A stretch of 30,458 nt of DNA from Flavobacteriaceae bacterium (GTDB lineage Bacteria > Bacteroidota > Bacteroidia > Flavobacteriales > Flavobacteriaceae), in assembly GCA_029245825.1 (NCBI GenBank), contig JAQWON010000124.1:1-30458 (forward strand), written 5' to 3'. This document shows, in pieces, positions 15,850 through 24,861 of this stretch (positions within the stretch are counted from its first letter, which is position 1; each line of letters starts with the position of its first letter). The translations under genes were made by a program, and so were the position numbers. A model generated the notes under the pieces. It saw only the letters and a list, made by a program, of their open reading frames with translations. It did no database searches and was not told where the DNA came from.

Positions 15850-17235
15850 ATGGCAATGCTTTCAAATTACACCAGAGAATTTAAATACAATTTTAAGCTT
15901 GCCTATCCAGTGATTATTGGAATGCTTGGACATACGTTCGTCCAATTTATTGACAATATAATGGTTGGTCAATTAGGTACTGCAGAACTTGCAGCTGTTT
16001 CTTTGGGTAATAGCTTTGTATTTGTTGCGATGTCTCTTGGTATAGGTTTTTCTACAGCTATTACACCTTTGATCGCAGAAGCTGATGGATCTGGAAAAAC
16101 AGATAGAGTTGGTAAGATATTTATTCATGGACTTATATTATGTGTTTTTTTAAGTTTAATTTTATCTTTTTCTACTTTATTTTCTGAGCCTTTATTAGCA
16201 AAAATGGGGCAGCCTAAAGATGTTGTTGTTTTGGCTCAACAATATCTTTTTTGGGTTTCATTGTCTTTAATTCCAGTTATAGCATTTCAAGGATTTAGAC
16301 AATTTTGTGATGGTCTTTCATATACGCAGCCAGCAATGTATGCAACCCTTATTGGTAACTTAATTAATGTCTGTTTAAATTATTTTTTAATTTTTGGTTA
16401 TGGAGGATTTCCAAAAATGGGAGTTGAAGGAGCTGCAATAGGAACTTTAATTTCAAGAATTATAATGTTTGTTCTAATCGCTTTATATGTTAGTTCAAGT
16501 CAAAAATTTAGAGTCTATTTAAATAATTTTTTTAGGTTTAAAATAAGTTTAAAATTATTTAGAAAAATTATTTCATTAGGACTCCCCTCTGCGCTACAAA
16601 TGTTTTTTGAGGTTATTTTTTTTACCTCAGCAGTTTGGATGTCAGGTCTTTTGGGAAAGAATCCTCAAGCATCAAATCAAATAGCCTTAAACCTTTCTTC
16701 AATGACATACATGATTGCTTTTGGATTAGGAGTTGCGGCAATGATAAGAGTTGGAAATCAAAAAGGGAAGAATGATTTTGTTGAATTGAGGCGAATTGGG
16801 TTTTCTTGTTTTTTTCTTGTCTTAATCCTTGATCTCATTTTTTGCTTATTTTTTCTAACAACCCATGATTTACTTCCATGGCTTTATCTTGATGGAAATA
16901 ATCCATTAATTTTTTCAGATGTAATTAAGGTAGTTGAACTGTCAAGTAAGCTAATTATTATTTCTGCTTTTTTCCAAGTTTTTGATGGGATACAAGCTGT
17001 TGTTTTGGGATCTTTGAGAGGATTCCAAGATGTCAATTTGCCAACAATAATAATATTCTTTTCCTATGGTATTATTGGTTTTCCCATATCATACCTTTTA
17101 GGCATTGAATTGCTATATGGTGTTGTTGGAATTTGGATGGGTCTCCTAATAGGCTTAGCTACGTCATCAATACTTCTAATGATTAGATTTAATTATCTTT
17201 CAAAAAAGTTTATATTAATTTTTCCTAAAAATTAA
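15850..17235 (+). CDS. MATE-family multidrug/cation exporter
   Basis: Inner-membrane secondary exporter of cationic compounds using a Na+ or H+ gradient. The 461-residue product has twelve hydrophobic segments in two similar halves. The first half begins with AYPVIIGMLGHTFVQFIDNIMVGQLGTAELAAVSLG, where Q/D/N residues and the MVGxLG motif mark the MATE family. The matching second-half region is LGLPSALQMFFEVIFFTSAVWMSG. This looks like the NorM-type branch; the substrate cannot be told. ATG 15850 is 25 nt after the peptidase stop, and the PAP2 gene starts 9 nt after its own stop. Confidence 0.92.
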   Translation: MAMLSNYTREFKYNFKLAYPVIIGMLGHTFVQFIDNIMVGQLGTAELAAVSLGNSFVFVAMSLGIGFSTAITPLIAEADGSGKTDRVGKIFIHGLILCVFLSLILSFSTLFSEPLLAKMGQPKDVVVLAQQYLFWVSLSLIPVIAFQGFRQFCDGLSYTQPAMYATLIGNLINVCLNYFLIFGYGGFPKMGVEGAAIGTLISRIIMFVLIALYVSSSQKFRVYLNNFFRFKISLKLFRKIISLGLPSALQMFFEVIFFTSAVWMSGLLGKNPQASNQIALNLSSMTYMIAFGLGVAAMIRVGNQKGKNDFVELRRIGFSCFFLVLILDLIFCLFFLTTHDLLPWLYLDGNNPLIFSDVIKVVELSSKLIIISAFFQVFDGIQAVVLGSLRGFQDVNLPTIIIFFSYGIIGFPISYLLGIELLYGVVGIWMGLLIGLATSSILLMIRFNYLSKKFILIFPKN

Positions 17236-17244
17236 TAACTAAAA

Positions 17245-17814
17245 ATGATTGATGATATAATTACATATGATAAAACCCTTTTTGTTTATTTAAATAATTT
17301 AGGAAGTCATGAATTTGATTTTATTTGGATTATTCTTTCAAATAAGTTAACTAATATTTTTTTGTATACAGGGGCAGTTTTTTTATTTTTTAAAAGTAAT
17401 AATTTAAAATCTACCGGAATGTTAGTTTTATTGATATCAATTATGATACTATTTACTGATCAAACCACAAATTTATTTAAAGATGGCTTTTCTAGATTAA
17501 GACCCTGCCATGATCCTTTTGTCTCTGACATAACTAGACTTGTAAAAGAATCATGCGGGGGTCTATATGGTTTTTTTTCAGCACATGCTTCAAACTCATT
17601 TGCTTTAGCAATTTTTTTTATTGGAATTTTTAAAAAAGAATATAAGTATTTAATTCCTTTTTTTCTTGCAATAGCTTTTTCAATTGGATACAGTAGAATT
17701 TATCTTGGAGTTCATTACCCTTTAGATGTAATTTCTGGATCAGTTTATGGAATTTTTATAGGATCTATTTTTTATAGACTTTGGAAAAGACTTAGTGTAT
17801 TTGCTAAAAATTAG
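17245..17814 (+). CDS. PAP2-family membrane phosphatase
   Basis: A 189-residue integral membrane phosphatase acting on lipid phosphates such as undecaprenyl pyrophosphate or phosphatidate. The three family motifs are present: KDGFSRLRPC (K-x6-RP), GFFSAHASNS (the PSGH position, here SAHA with the catalytic His) and SRIYLGVHYPLDV (SRxxxxxHxxxD). Five or six hydrophobic segments surround them. The initial Pro of PSGH is replaced by Ser, common in the family. It is the last gene of the plus-strand run. Its stop overlaps the stop of the convergent small frameshifted gene by 2 nt. Confidence 0.9.
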   Translation: MIDDIITYDKTLFVYLNNLGSHEFDFIWIILSNKLTNIFLYTGAVFLFFKSNNLKSTGMLVLLISIMILFTDQTTNLFKDGFSRLRPCHDPFVSDITRLVKESCGGLYGFFSAHASNSFALAIFFIGIFKKEYKYLIPFFLAIAFSIGYSRIYLGVHYPLDVISGSVYGIFIGSIFYRLWKRLSVFAKN

Positions 17815-18016
17815 TTTTCTTTTTTCAATCCTTTTCTTATAAAATATTCTTCAACAGCAATTGAAATAAAAACTAAAATAAAAATTTTTATTATTTGATT
17901 TTTATCCCAAAAGTTATAGGGTTAAAATTAATTTCAAAACTGAGAAAATTAACAGATCTAATTATATACCAGAGTAAAATAATTGCTGAATATGTTTTAA
18001 TCCTTCTGTTATTCAT
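17811..18016 (-). pseudogene. Frameshifted small membrane-protein gene
   Basis: Not recognised by family. From ATG 18016 a frame encodes MNNRRIKTYSAIILLWYIIR and on to SFEINFNP, then ends 8 codons later at TAA 17893-17891. At about 17918 the -1 frame continues with YNFWDKNQIIKIFILVFISI, then AVEEYFIRKGLKKEN, and a stop at 17813-17811. The second frame has no start codon after its upstream stop (17924-17922), so it cannot be translated alone. Joined, the two parts give about 68 residues with two hydrophobic helices and a charged, ordinary-looking C-terminus. A single-base deletion near 17918 explains this best; a sequencing error or a true broken gene are both possible. It follows msrA by 29 nt on the same strand. 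Confidence 0.6.
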
Positions 18017-18045
18017 AATAATTTTTTCATTTTTTTAAATCAAAA

Positions 18046-18705
18046 TTAATGTCCTTCATCTGTTTTAAGAAATTCAGAATATTTTTTTTGAAATTTCTTT
18101 AGTCTGGGGAGAGAAACATTTATTATATAAGGATTATAAGGGTTTTTATTTTCGAAATCTTGATGATATTTTTCTGCATAGAAAAATTGTTCTAAAGGTT
18201 TTACTTCGGTTACAATTTTGTTTTCAAATGATTTATTTCTTTTTAAGTAGTTAATATAATTTTCTATTGTTTCTTTCTCATTTTCAGTTTGGTAAAATGC
18301 AATTGAACGATATTGAGATCCTTTGTCTGGTCCTTGACGATTAAGAGTTGTTGGGTCATGAGTGCCAAAGAAAATTTCTAGAAGATTTTCAAAACTTACA
18401 ATTTTTGGATTATATTGTATTTCTACAGCTTCAGCATGTCCAGTTCTACCAGTTATGATTTTTTCATATGTCGGATTTTCAGTTTTTCCACCAGCATATC
18501 CAGAATACACTTCTTCCACTCCTAATACACTTTCGTAAATTGACTCTACACACCAAAAACAGCCAGATGCAAAATAAGCTTTCTTTAGGTTTTTTTGTTT
18601 TTGATCATTTAGTGATTTCTTTTTTTGAATTTCTCTAGAATCCTTTCTTTCTATTAGGCAGGAGTTAATTGTTAAAGCAGTTAAAAAAAACAGGAAAACT
18701 TTCAT
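18046..18705 (-). CDS. msrA: Peptide methionine sulfoxide reductase MsrA, lipoprotein form
   Basis: Reduces methionine-S-sulfoxide in proteins. The 219-residue product starts with a lipoprotein signal (MKVFLFFLTALTINSC, lipid-modified C16 expected) and a Lys-rich linker to about 42. The MsrA domain follows with ASGCFWCVES, catalytic C49. YSGYAGGKTENPTYEKI, GTHDPTTLNRQGPDKGSQYRS and YHQDFENKNP are conserved substrate-site blocks. No resolving Cys is seen at the C-terminus, which ends TDEGH; C52 of the GCFWC motif may serve instead. The signal implies it repairs envelope proteins, probably on the periplasmic side. The frameshifted small gene lies 29 nt downstream; the glycosyltransferase stop is 21 nt upstream. 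Confidence 0.95.
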   Translation of the reverse strand: MKVFLFFLTALTINSCLIERKDSREIQKKKSLNDQKQKNLKKAYFASGCFWCVESIYESVLGVEEVYSGYAGGKTENPTYEKIITGRTGHAEAVEIQYNPKIVSFENLLEIFFGTHDPTTLNRQGPDKGSQYRSIAFYQTENEKETIENYINYLKRNKSFENKIVTEVKPLEQFFYAEKYHQDFENKNPYNPYIINVSLPRLKKFQKKYSEFLKTDEGH

Positions 18706-18726
18706 TTATTTATTATTTATGTTTTG

Positions 18727-19860
18727 TTAATACTTTTTTAAAAAATTCATGGCCTTGAGACTAAAGCTTTCCCAGGTATAACTTTTACTCTTTAAAGAAA
18801 TCTGATTCTTCATTTTAATATAATTTTTAGAATCTAAAGCTTTTTTTATCCCATCAGCAATAGAATTAGAATTTATTTTACAGACGACACCAGTTTTATC
18901 TTCTAAAATTTGATTTGATAAACCAGGTAAGTCAGTTGAAACAAGGGGTCTCAAATATTTGTATGCTAAAGGAGTAATTCCACTTTGACTAGCAGATTTA
19001 TATGGGAGCACAACTATTTTAGATGCACAAAATAGATCACGCAAGTCATATTTAGACTGGAAACTATCAAAAATTTTTACTTTATTTTCAATTTTATAAC
19101 TTTTGATTTGGTCACAATACTTTCTTTTATCATCATAAAATTCACCTGCAATTAATAATTCTAATTCTGGATTTTCCTTAGAGATTTTTTTAAACGCATC
19201 AATGAGTAGATCTAGTCCTTTATATTTCCTTATTAATCCAGCAAATAGGATATATTTTTTGTTTACATTTAGATTTAGTCTCTCATGAGCTATCTTTTCA
19301 TCTATAATATCTGGCAAGAAATTATTTATTGGATGGAACAAGGACAGGATATCTTTTGATGAATACTGCTTGATCTGATTTGAAACATATGATGATAGCG
19401 TAATAAAGCGGTCACATGTCTTTTGAAAAAGAGTATTTAAAAAATAATCAGAAAATTTTGTCTCATGTGGAATCCAGTTGTCAACTATACCAATTATTTT
19501 AGTTTCATTAGAAACTCTTTTTCCTATACTGAACCAACAGGGAGCAAGAAAGGGAGTCCAATACCTTATAAATAAATATTTTGGTTTTATTTTATTTATT
19601 TCTTTCGATAATTTAATCCAATTAATAGGACTCATGCTATGTATCTTTCTCTCAATATTTAGACCATTTGGTTTTGAATCTTTACTCATTTGAGTTTTTC
19701 CAGGGAAAAGTAAATTTGGGTATTGGAATTTAAAAGTCCATACATAAACTTCATAATTTAATTTTTTTAACGCCATTGCAAATTCGTTTTGAGTTTCTGC
19801 AATACCTCCTCTATAAGGATATGATGGCCCCAAGAGTAAAACGCTATTTTTAGATTGCAT
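18727..19860 (-). CDS. Glycosyltransferase, GT-B fold (family 4-like)
   Basis: A 377-residue cytoplasmic glycosyltransferase probably acting on an envelope sugar or glycolipid; donor and acceptor are unknown. The N-terminal domain starts with LLLGPSYPYRGGIAETQNEFA, a glycine-rich acceptor-side loop. The C-terminal domain has LFAGLIRKYKGLDLLIDAF (about 206-224), LLIAGEFY and VVLPYKSASQSGITPLAYKYLRP, which matches the E-x7-E-type donor site region of GT4, although the first Glu is not obvious. The 3' neighbour is msrA. Its start overlaps the end of the sterol-desaturase-like gene by 11 nt, so the two are translationally linked and may act in one lipid pathway. Confidence 0.85.
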   Translation of the reverse strand: MQSKNSVLLLGPSYPYRGGIAETQNEFAMALKKLNYEVYVWTFKFQYPNLLFPGKTQMSKDSKPNGLNIERKIHSMSPINWIKLSKEINKIKPKYLFIRYWTPFLAPCWFSIGKRVSNETKIIGIVDNWIPHETKFSDYFLNTLFQKTCDRFITLSSYVSNQIKQYSSKDILSLFHPINNFLPDIIDEKIAHERLNLNVNKKYILFAGLIRKYKGLDLLIDAFKKISKENPELELLIAGEFYDDKRKYCDQIKSYKIENKVKIFDSFQSKYDLRDLFCASKIVVLPYKSASQSGITPLAYKYLRPLVSTDLPGLSNQILEDKTGVVCKINSNSIADGIKKALDSKNYIKMKNQISLKSKSYTWESFSLKAMNFLKKY

Positions 19861-21112
19861 TTGCCAAAAAATTATTTTTTTCTCTACCTAGAAATAAAAC
19901 TATTATAAAACTTATTAAAAAATATGTTATAGAAAAATAATAGAGTAAAGGAGAAAGATTTAAATAAAACTCTTTGTAGGCTGGAAAAAGAAAGAATAAA
20001 ATTCCAGATATATTAATCAAATATTGAAATTTTAAAGCCCAATTATAGCCATCCATAAGAGCAGTGTAGCTGAAGACACATAAAAGAATTAGAAAGCTAA
20101 ATAACCATTTTTGTGTTGTATAAAACTCTGAAAAATTGAGAAGAAAAATAAACAACATTATGTTTGTGGAAATTAACTGAAAAAGAGCCCAAAATTTAAG
20201 AAGTTTTGAACTAGGGGTATTATATTTTTTAAGTACAAAAACATCCTTGATTATATTTGAAGGATATTTTTTTTCTACATCTTCAGGTCTCCACCCTGTT
20301 GGTTTTAACCACAAAGTAAATTTATCTTTCCACTTCTTAGCCCTCCATGCATCTAAAAATAATCCCCAAAGATGTTTAAAATTAATGATTATTGGATTCC
20401 ATGTTTTTACAGGCTTTAGAACTCCAAAAATAGGGGGTTCCTCTTCTAATTCTTCTTGGAAAGTTCCAAAGATCCTATCCCAAACACAAAAAATTGCTGA
20501 AAGGTTTTTATCAATATAAATAGGATTGATGGCATGATGAACTCGGTGCTGTGAAGGTGTGACAAAAATATATTCTAAAAATCCAAGTTTTCCAATATGC
20601 TGGGTATGATACCAGAATTGACCAAAAAGATGAAGTGGAGCCAAAACATTAATAACTCCTTGAGGAATTCCTAAAAAGGCAGCAGGGATTAAAAAAATTG
20701 CAGTATAACCGAGTAAATTAGAAATACTCTGGCGTAGAGCGCAAGCAAGATTAAATTCTTCACTGCTGTGATGAATTATATGTTGATTCCAAAAAAAATT
20801 TATTTTATGATTCAATCTATGATTCCAATAACTTGAAAAATCAACACATATAAATGCAATTAGATAAACCCAAATTGAACTTTCAATGATTAAAAAAGAT
20901 AATTCAGATTTAAGGTATGGGTAGGAAACTAATATTAAGACTAGACCTAATGAATCTTTAATAATATTTGTCAGACCAGAACTTAGACTAGATATTGTAT
21001 CCATAAAAGTATAAGTTTGCTTGCCTTTTAAATGACCATAAAATATCTCAGCTAAAACTAAAAGCATGAAGATTGGAATTGCAAAAAGTAAGGCGTTAGC
21101 GTATGCTTCCAT
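19850..21112 (-). CDS. Sterol desaturase / fatty acid hydroxylase superfamily, AGMO-like
   Basis: Integral-membrane diiron oxygenase of 420 residues. The eight-histidine ligand set is visible: HRLNH (98-102), HIIHH (111-115) and QHRVHH (188-193), with extra H161, H169 and H172 near H189. Hydrophobic segments occupy the N-terminal third and again about 300-415. The segment WLKPTGWRPEDVE (about 266-278) and the extra C-terminal membrane region resemble alkylglycerol monooxygenase rather than simple sterol desaturases. The likely substrate is a lipid tail or ether lipid, which is an inference. A near-consensus promoter precedes it and the glycosyltransferase gene follows with an 11-nt overlap. 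Confidence 0.85.
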   Translation of the reverse strand: MEAYANALLFAIPIFMLLVLAEIFYGHLKGKQTYTFMDTISSLSSGLTNIIKDSLGLVLILVSYPYLKSELSFLIIESSIWVYLIAFICVDFSSYWNHRLNHKINFFWNQHIIHHSSEEFNLACALRQSISNLLGYTAIFLIPAAFLGIPQGVINVLAPLHLFGQFWYHTQHIGKLGFLEYIFVTPSQHRVHHAINPIYIDKNLSAIFCVWDRIFGTFQEELEEEPPIFGVLKPVKTWNPIIINFKHLWGLFLDAWRAKKWKDKFTLWLKPTGWRPEDVEKKYPSNIIKDVFVLKKYNTPSSKLLKFWALFQLISTNIMLFIFLLNFSEFYTTQKWLFSFLILLCVFSYTALMDGYNWALKFQYLINISGILFFLFPAYKEFYLNLSPLLYYFSITYFLISFIIVLFLGREKNNFLANAI

Positions 21113-21137
21113 TATTAAAACTGAAATGATTTAATCA

Positions 21138-21167
21138 CAAATTTAAGAATTGGTTTCTTTAACCAAA
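21138..21167 (-). promoter_or_regulatory. Bacteroidota-type promoter of the desaturase-glycosyltransferase operon
   Basis: On the minus strand TTTG (21167-21164) is followed by an 18-nt spacer and TAAATTTG (21145-21138), exact matches to both consensus boxes. Transcription would start about 20 nt before ATG 21112. The spacer carries most of a 6-bp inverted repeat, TTGGTT (21150-21155) and AACCAA (21161-21166), which could be an operator or a weak terminator for secA, whose stop is at 21187. Confidence 0.65.
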
Positions 21168-21186
21168 TATCTTTTGTAATGAATTT

Positions 21187-24100
21187 TTAATCACTAAGAA
21201 CCCATTCGCCTTTATTAATTAAAGGCTCTGCTTGTTTATATTTTAGTTTTTTAGTCTCCCCCGAGCTTACATTTCTTATGATCACTTTTTCATTTCTTCC
21301 AATTTTGGGTTTCTCCCTGATAATGGTTTCAGTTACTTGGTTTGATTGATTTCCAGCATTTGCACCAACTTTTCTATTTCTTTGAGCTAGCTCCTCACTA
21401 TTTAAAACTTCATCTTTTGATGTTCTATAACTTTCAGATTCTTTTCTCTTTTTTGCCTCAGTTATTGATGATTCATTTTGTGTTGGAATATTTCCTTTGA
21501 ATAGAAAAGAAAGAACTTCTTTATTCAATTTATTAATCATTGATTTAAATAGTTCAAAAGATTCAAATTTATAGATCAAAAGTGGATCTTTTTGCTCATG
21601 AACAGCCAGTTGGACAGATTGTTTCAATTCATCCATTTTTCTTAGGTGAGTTTTCCACTCTTCATCAATTAAAGCAAGGGTTATATTTTTTTCAAAATCA
21701 TCAATTAAGCTTTTCCCTTTAGACTCATATGCGTTTTCAAGATTAGTTACAACATTTAATCTCTTTACTCCATCAGAGAATGGGACGACAATTCTTTCAA
21801 ATTTGTTATTTACTCTTTCAAAAACATTTTTAATGACAGGATAAGCTATTTCTGCACTAGACTTGTTTTTATTTTGGTAATTAGAATTTAAAATATCATA
21901 TAATTTATTTATGATATCACTTTCTTCAGAGTCATTAAATTCCAATTCGTCAATTGGAGAAGTAATCGAAAAATTATTAATTATTTCAAATTCAAAATTT
22001 TTGAAATCATTTGACAGCTTATTATCTACTGTAATTTTTTCACAAGTATCGTATATCATGTTGGCAATATCTACCTTTAGTCGATTTCCTAAAATTGCAT
22101 GCTTTCTCCTTTTATAAATTACTTCTCTTTGTGCATTCATGACATCATCATACTCAAGAAGTCTTTTTCGAATTCCAAAATTATTTTCTTCAACTTTTTT
22201 CTGTGCACGCTCAATGGATTTAGTCATTAATGAATGTTGAATTACTTCACCTTCTTTAAGCCCCATTCGATCCATTACTTTCGCAACTCTTTCAGATCCA
22301 AAAAGCCTCATGAGATTGTCTTCAAGGGAAACGTAAAAATGAGAGCTTCCTGGATCTCCTTGTCTTCCAGAACGACCTCTTAATTGACGATCTACTCTTC
22401 TTGAGTCATGTCTTTCTGTGCCAACAATAGCAAGGCCGCCAGAATTTTTCACCTGATCAGATAATTTTATGTCAGTCCCTCGTCCTGCCATGTTAGTGGC
22501 AATTGTTACAACACCTTTTTTTCCAGCTTCAGCAACTATTTCTGCCTCTTTTTTATGGAGTTTAGCATTTAAGACATTATGATAAACTTTCCTTATGTTA
22601 AGCATTTTACTGAGCAATTCAGAAATTTCTACTGAAGTTGTCCCAATAAGAACTGGTCTGCCTTCATTTGATAAAGAGACAACTTCATCTATTACAGCGT
22701 TATATTTTTCTCTCTTAGTTTTGTATATTAAGTCGTTTTTATCATCTCGTGCAATTGATTCATTTGTAGGAATTTCAATAACATCTAATTTGTATATTTC
22801 CCAGAATTCTCCTGCTTCAGTTATTGCAGTTCCTGTCATACCTGAGAGTTTTTCATACATTCTAAAATAATTTTGTAGAGTTATAGTAGCAAATGTCTGT
22901 GTAGCAGCTTCTATTTTGACATTTTCTTTTGCTTCAATTGCTTGATGCAGACCATCAGAATATCTTCTCCCATCCCTTATTCTTCCAGTTTGCTCATCTA
23001 CAATCATAACCTTATTATCCATTACTACATATTCTATATCTTTTTCAAAAAGAGTATAAGCTTTTAAAAGTTGATTCATTGAATGAATTCGTTCTCCTTT
23101 TATGTCAAATTCTTTAAAAAGATTTTCTTTTTGCTTTGCTTCTTCTTTTGGCTCAAGATTTTGATTCTCTATTAATGCGACTTCATTTCCAATGTCAGGA
23201 AGAACGAAAGAGTTTTTGTCATCATTATTTTTGGAGAGTGTTTCTATGCCCTTATCTGTAAGCTCAATTTGATTATTTTTTTCGTCAATAGTGAAGTATA
23301 ATTCTGCATCTACTTTTGGCATTTCTCTGTTGTTATCTTGCATATAGAAGTTTTCTGTTTTCTGAAGTAGTTGTTTAATACCTTCTTCACTAAGAAATTT
23401 AATAAGAGCTTTATTTTTAGGAAGTCCTCTAAAAACTCTTAACAATAAAAGCCCGCCTTCTTTGGTGTCTCCAGCAGTCAAAATTTTCTTACACTCTGCT
23501 AAAACACCTGTTAATAATTTCCTTTGTTTTGAAACTAAATCTGCTATTCTAGGTTTTAGTTCATCAAACTCATGTCTCTCTCCCTTTGGAGTTGGGCCAG
23601 ATATTATAAGAGGTGTTCTAGCATCATCAATTAAAACTGAGTCAACTTCATCAATTATTGCATAATGATGTTTCCTTTGAACAAGATCATCAGCTGAGTG
23701 AGCCATGTTGTCTCTTAAATAATCAAATCCAAACTCATTATTAGTGCCATATGTAATATCAGCCTTATATGCATTTCTTCTCTCTTGGCTGTTTGGTTTG
23801 TGGTAGTCAATACAATCAATACTTAATCCGTGGAATTGAAAAATTGGGCCCATCCATGAGCTGTCTCTTTTAGCTAAATAGTCATTCACTGTTACTAAAT
23901 GTACACCTTTACCTGTTAAAGCGTTAAGATAAATCGGTAGAGTTGCGGCTAGTGTTTTACCTTCACCTGTTTGCATCTCAGAAATTTTTCCTTGATGTAA
24001 TGATATACCTCCAATAAGTTGAACATCATAATGGACCATATCCCAAACAATAGGTTTTCCAGCAGCATCCCATGAATTAGACCAAATCGCCTTATTTTCT

Positions 24101-24549
24101 TTAAGCGTTATAAAATCATTTTCTTGGGATAAAACTCTATCAAGTTCAGTTGCTTTAACTTCAATTTTTGAATGCATTAAAAAACGCTTACAAGTCTCTT
24201 TTACCAAAGCAAATGCTTCAGGAAGAATTTCATCTAAAGTATTTGATGTTTTTTTCTGTAAAGTATTTTCAATCTCATCAATCTTTTGATAGAGAATTTC
24301 TTTTTGATTAAGATCTTCAGTTTTTTGAATTTCTAATTCAACTTCTTTTATTTCTTTATTCAAATCATTTGTTTGATTAAAAATCCTTTCTTTAAATTCA
24401 TTTGTCTTATCACGAATATCATCGTTAGACATTGAACTATATGATTTATAAAAAGAATTTATTTGATCAACTATTGGATAGATTTTAGATAAATCTTTTT
24501 TTGCTTTATTCCCAACAAAAATTTTTAAAATTGAATTTAAGAGCCCCAT
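21187..24549 (-). CDS. secA: Preprotein translocase ATPase SecA
   Basis: Motor ATPase that drives unfolded preproteins through SecYEG. The 1120 residues exceed the 900 of E. coli SecA, as in other Bacteroidota. Walker A MQTGEGKT is at 192-199 and the DEAD-like IDEVDSVLIDDARTPLIISG follows. The second helicase domain has GTTSVEISE, ATNMAGRGTDIKL and GTERHDSRRVDRQLRGRSGRQGDPG. An extra charged, coiled-coil-prone insert lies at about 60-105, and a second insert (about 330-450) separates motor parts. The C-terminus ends KLKYKQAEPLINKGEWVLSD with no CxC...CH zinc motif, so SecB-type binding by that motif is not expected. The DUF2795 gene is 73 nt upstream on the same strand. Confidence 0.97.
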   Translation of the reverse strand: MGLLNSILKIFVGNKAKKDLSKIYPIVDQINSFYKSYSSMSNDDIRDKTNEFKERIFNQTNDLNKEIKEVELEIQKTEDLNQKEILYQKIDEIENTLQKKTSNTLDEILPEAFALVKETCKRFLMHSKIEVKATELDRVLSQENDFITLKENKAIWSNSWDAAGKPIVWDMVHYDVQLIGGISLHQGKISEMQTGEGKTLAATLPIYLNALTGKGVHLVTVNDYLAKRDSSWMGPIFQFHGLSIDCIDYHKPNSQERRNAYKADITYGTNNEFGFDYLRDNMAHSADDLVQRKHHYAIIDEVDSVLIDDARTPLIISGPTPKGERHEFDELKPRIADLVSKQRKLLTGVLAECKKILTAGDTKEGGLLLLRVFRGLPKNKALIKFLSEEGIKQLLQKTENFYMQDNNREMPKVDAELYFTIDEKNNQIELTDKGIETLSKNNDDKNSFVLPDIGNEVALIENQNLEPKEEAKQKENLFKEFDIKGERIHSMNQLLKAYTLFEKDIEYVVMDNKVMIVDEQTGRIRDGRRYSDGLHQAIEAKENVKIEAATQTFATITLQNYFRMYEKLSGMTGTAITEAGEFWEIYKLDVIEIPTNESIARDDKNDLIYKTKREKYNAVIDEVVSLSNEGRPVLIGTTSVEISELLSKMLNIRKVYHNVLNAKLHKKEAEIVAEAGKKGVVTIATNMAGRGTDIKLSDQVKNSGGLAIVGTERHDSRRVDRQLRGRSGRQGDPGSSHFYVSLEDNLMRLFGSERVAKVMDRMGLKEGEVIQHSLMTKSIERAQKKVEENNFGIRKRLLEYDDVMNAQREVIYKRRKHAILGNRLKVDIANMIYDTCEKITVDNKLSNDFKNFEFEIINNFSITSPIDELEFNDSEESDIINKLYDILNSNYQNKNKSSAEIAYPVIKNVFERVNNKFERIVVPFSDGVKRLNVVTNLENAYESKGKSLIDDFEKNITLALIDEEWKTHLRKMDELKQSVQLAVHEQKDPLLIYKFESFELFKSMINKLNKEVLSFLFKGNIPTQNESSITEAKKRKESESYRTSKDEVLNSEELAQRNRKVGANAGNQSNQVTETIIREKPKIGRNEKVIIRNVSSGETKKLKYKQAEPLINKGEWVLSD

Positions 24550-24622
24550 AACAGGAAATAAAATTTAGTTCAAATTTAAGTAAAAAAAAAGCCTTGAAAT
24601 AGACTTTTAAATGTATTATTAC

Positions 24623-24844
24623 CTAATATTCATCTTCATTCCAAAGATAATCCTCTTCAGTTGGAAAATCAGGCCATATTTCTTCAATAGACTCATATAC
24701 ATCCTCTTCATCCTCCATAGATTGTAAATTTTCAACAACTTCAAGTGGAGCACCAGTTCGAATTGAAAAGTCAATTAATTCATCTTTGCTAGCCGGCCAT
24801 GGCGCATCACTGAGATATGAAGCAAGTTCTAATGTCCAATACAT
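24623..24844 (-). CDS. DUF2795 protein upstream of secA
   Basis: A 73-residue soluble protein of the DUF2795 family, function unknown. It begins MYWTLELASYLSDAPWPASK, continues with a helix-rich core (DELIDFSIRTGAPLEVVENLQSM) and ends in a very acidic tail with aromatic residues (EEDYLWNEDEY). The sequence is closely similar to what I recall from many Bacteroidota. It has its own near-consensus promoter 11 nt from the likely transcription start and is followed by secA after 73 nt with no terminator hairpin. SecA is therefore probably transcribed from here. A role with SecA is suggested by position only. Confidence 0.85.
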   Translation of the reverse strand: MYWTLELASYLSDAPWPASKDELIDFSIRTGAPLEVVENLQSMEDEEDVYESIEEIWPDFPTEEDYLWNEDEY

Positions 24845-24861
24845 AATAAAACTAATTTTTG

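Noticed and set aside
21150..21166. Hairpin TTGGTT/AACCAA as a secA terminator
   Set aside because: The stem has only 6 bp, lacks a T-run and lies inside a better-supported promoter, so it is not listed as a terminator.
20247..23665. Several plus-strand frames of 67-91 codons inside the desaturase and secA genes
   Set aside because: They lie antisense to strongly conserved coding sequence and show no domain or start-site support.
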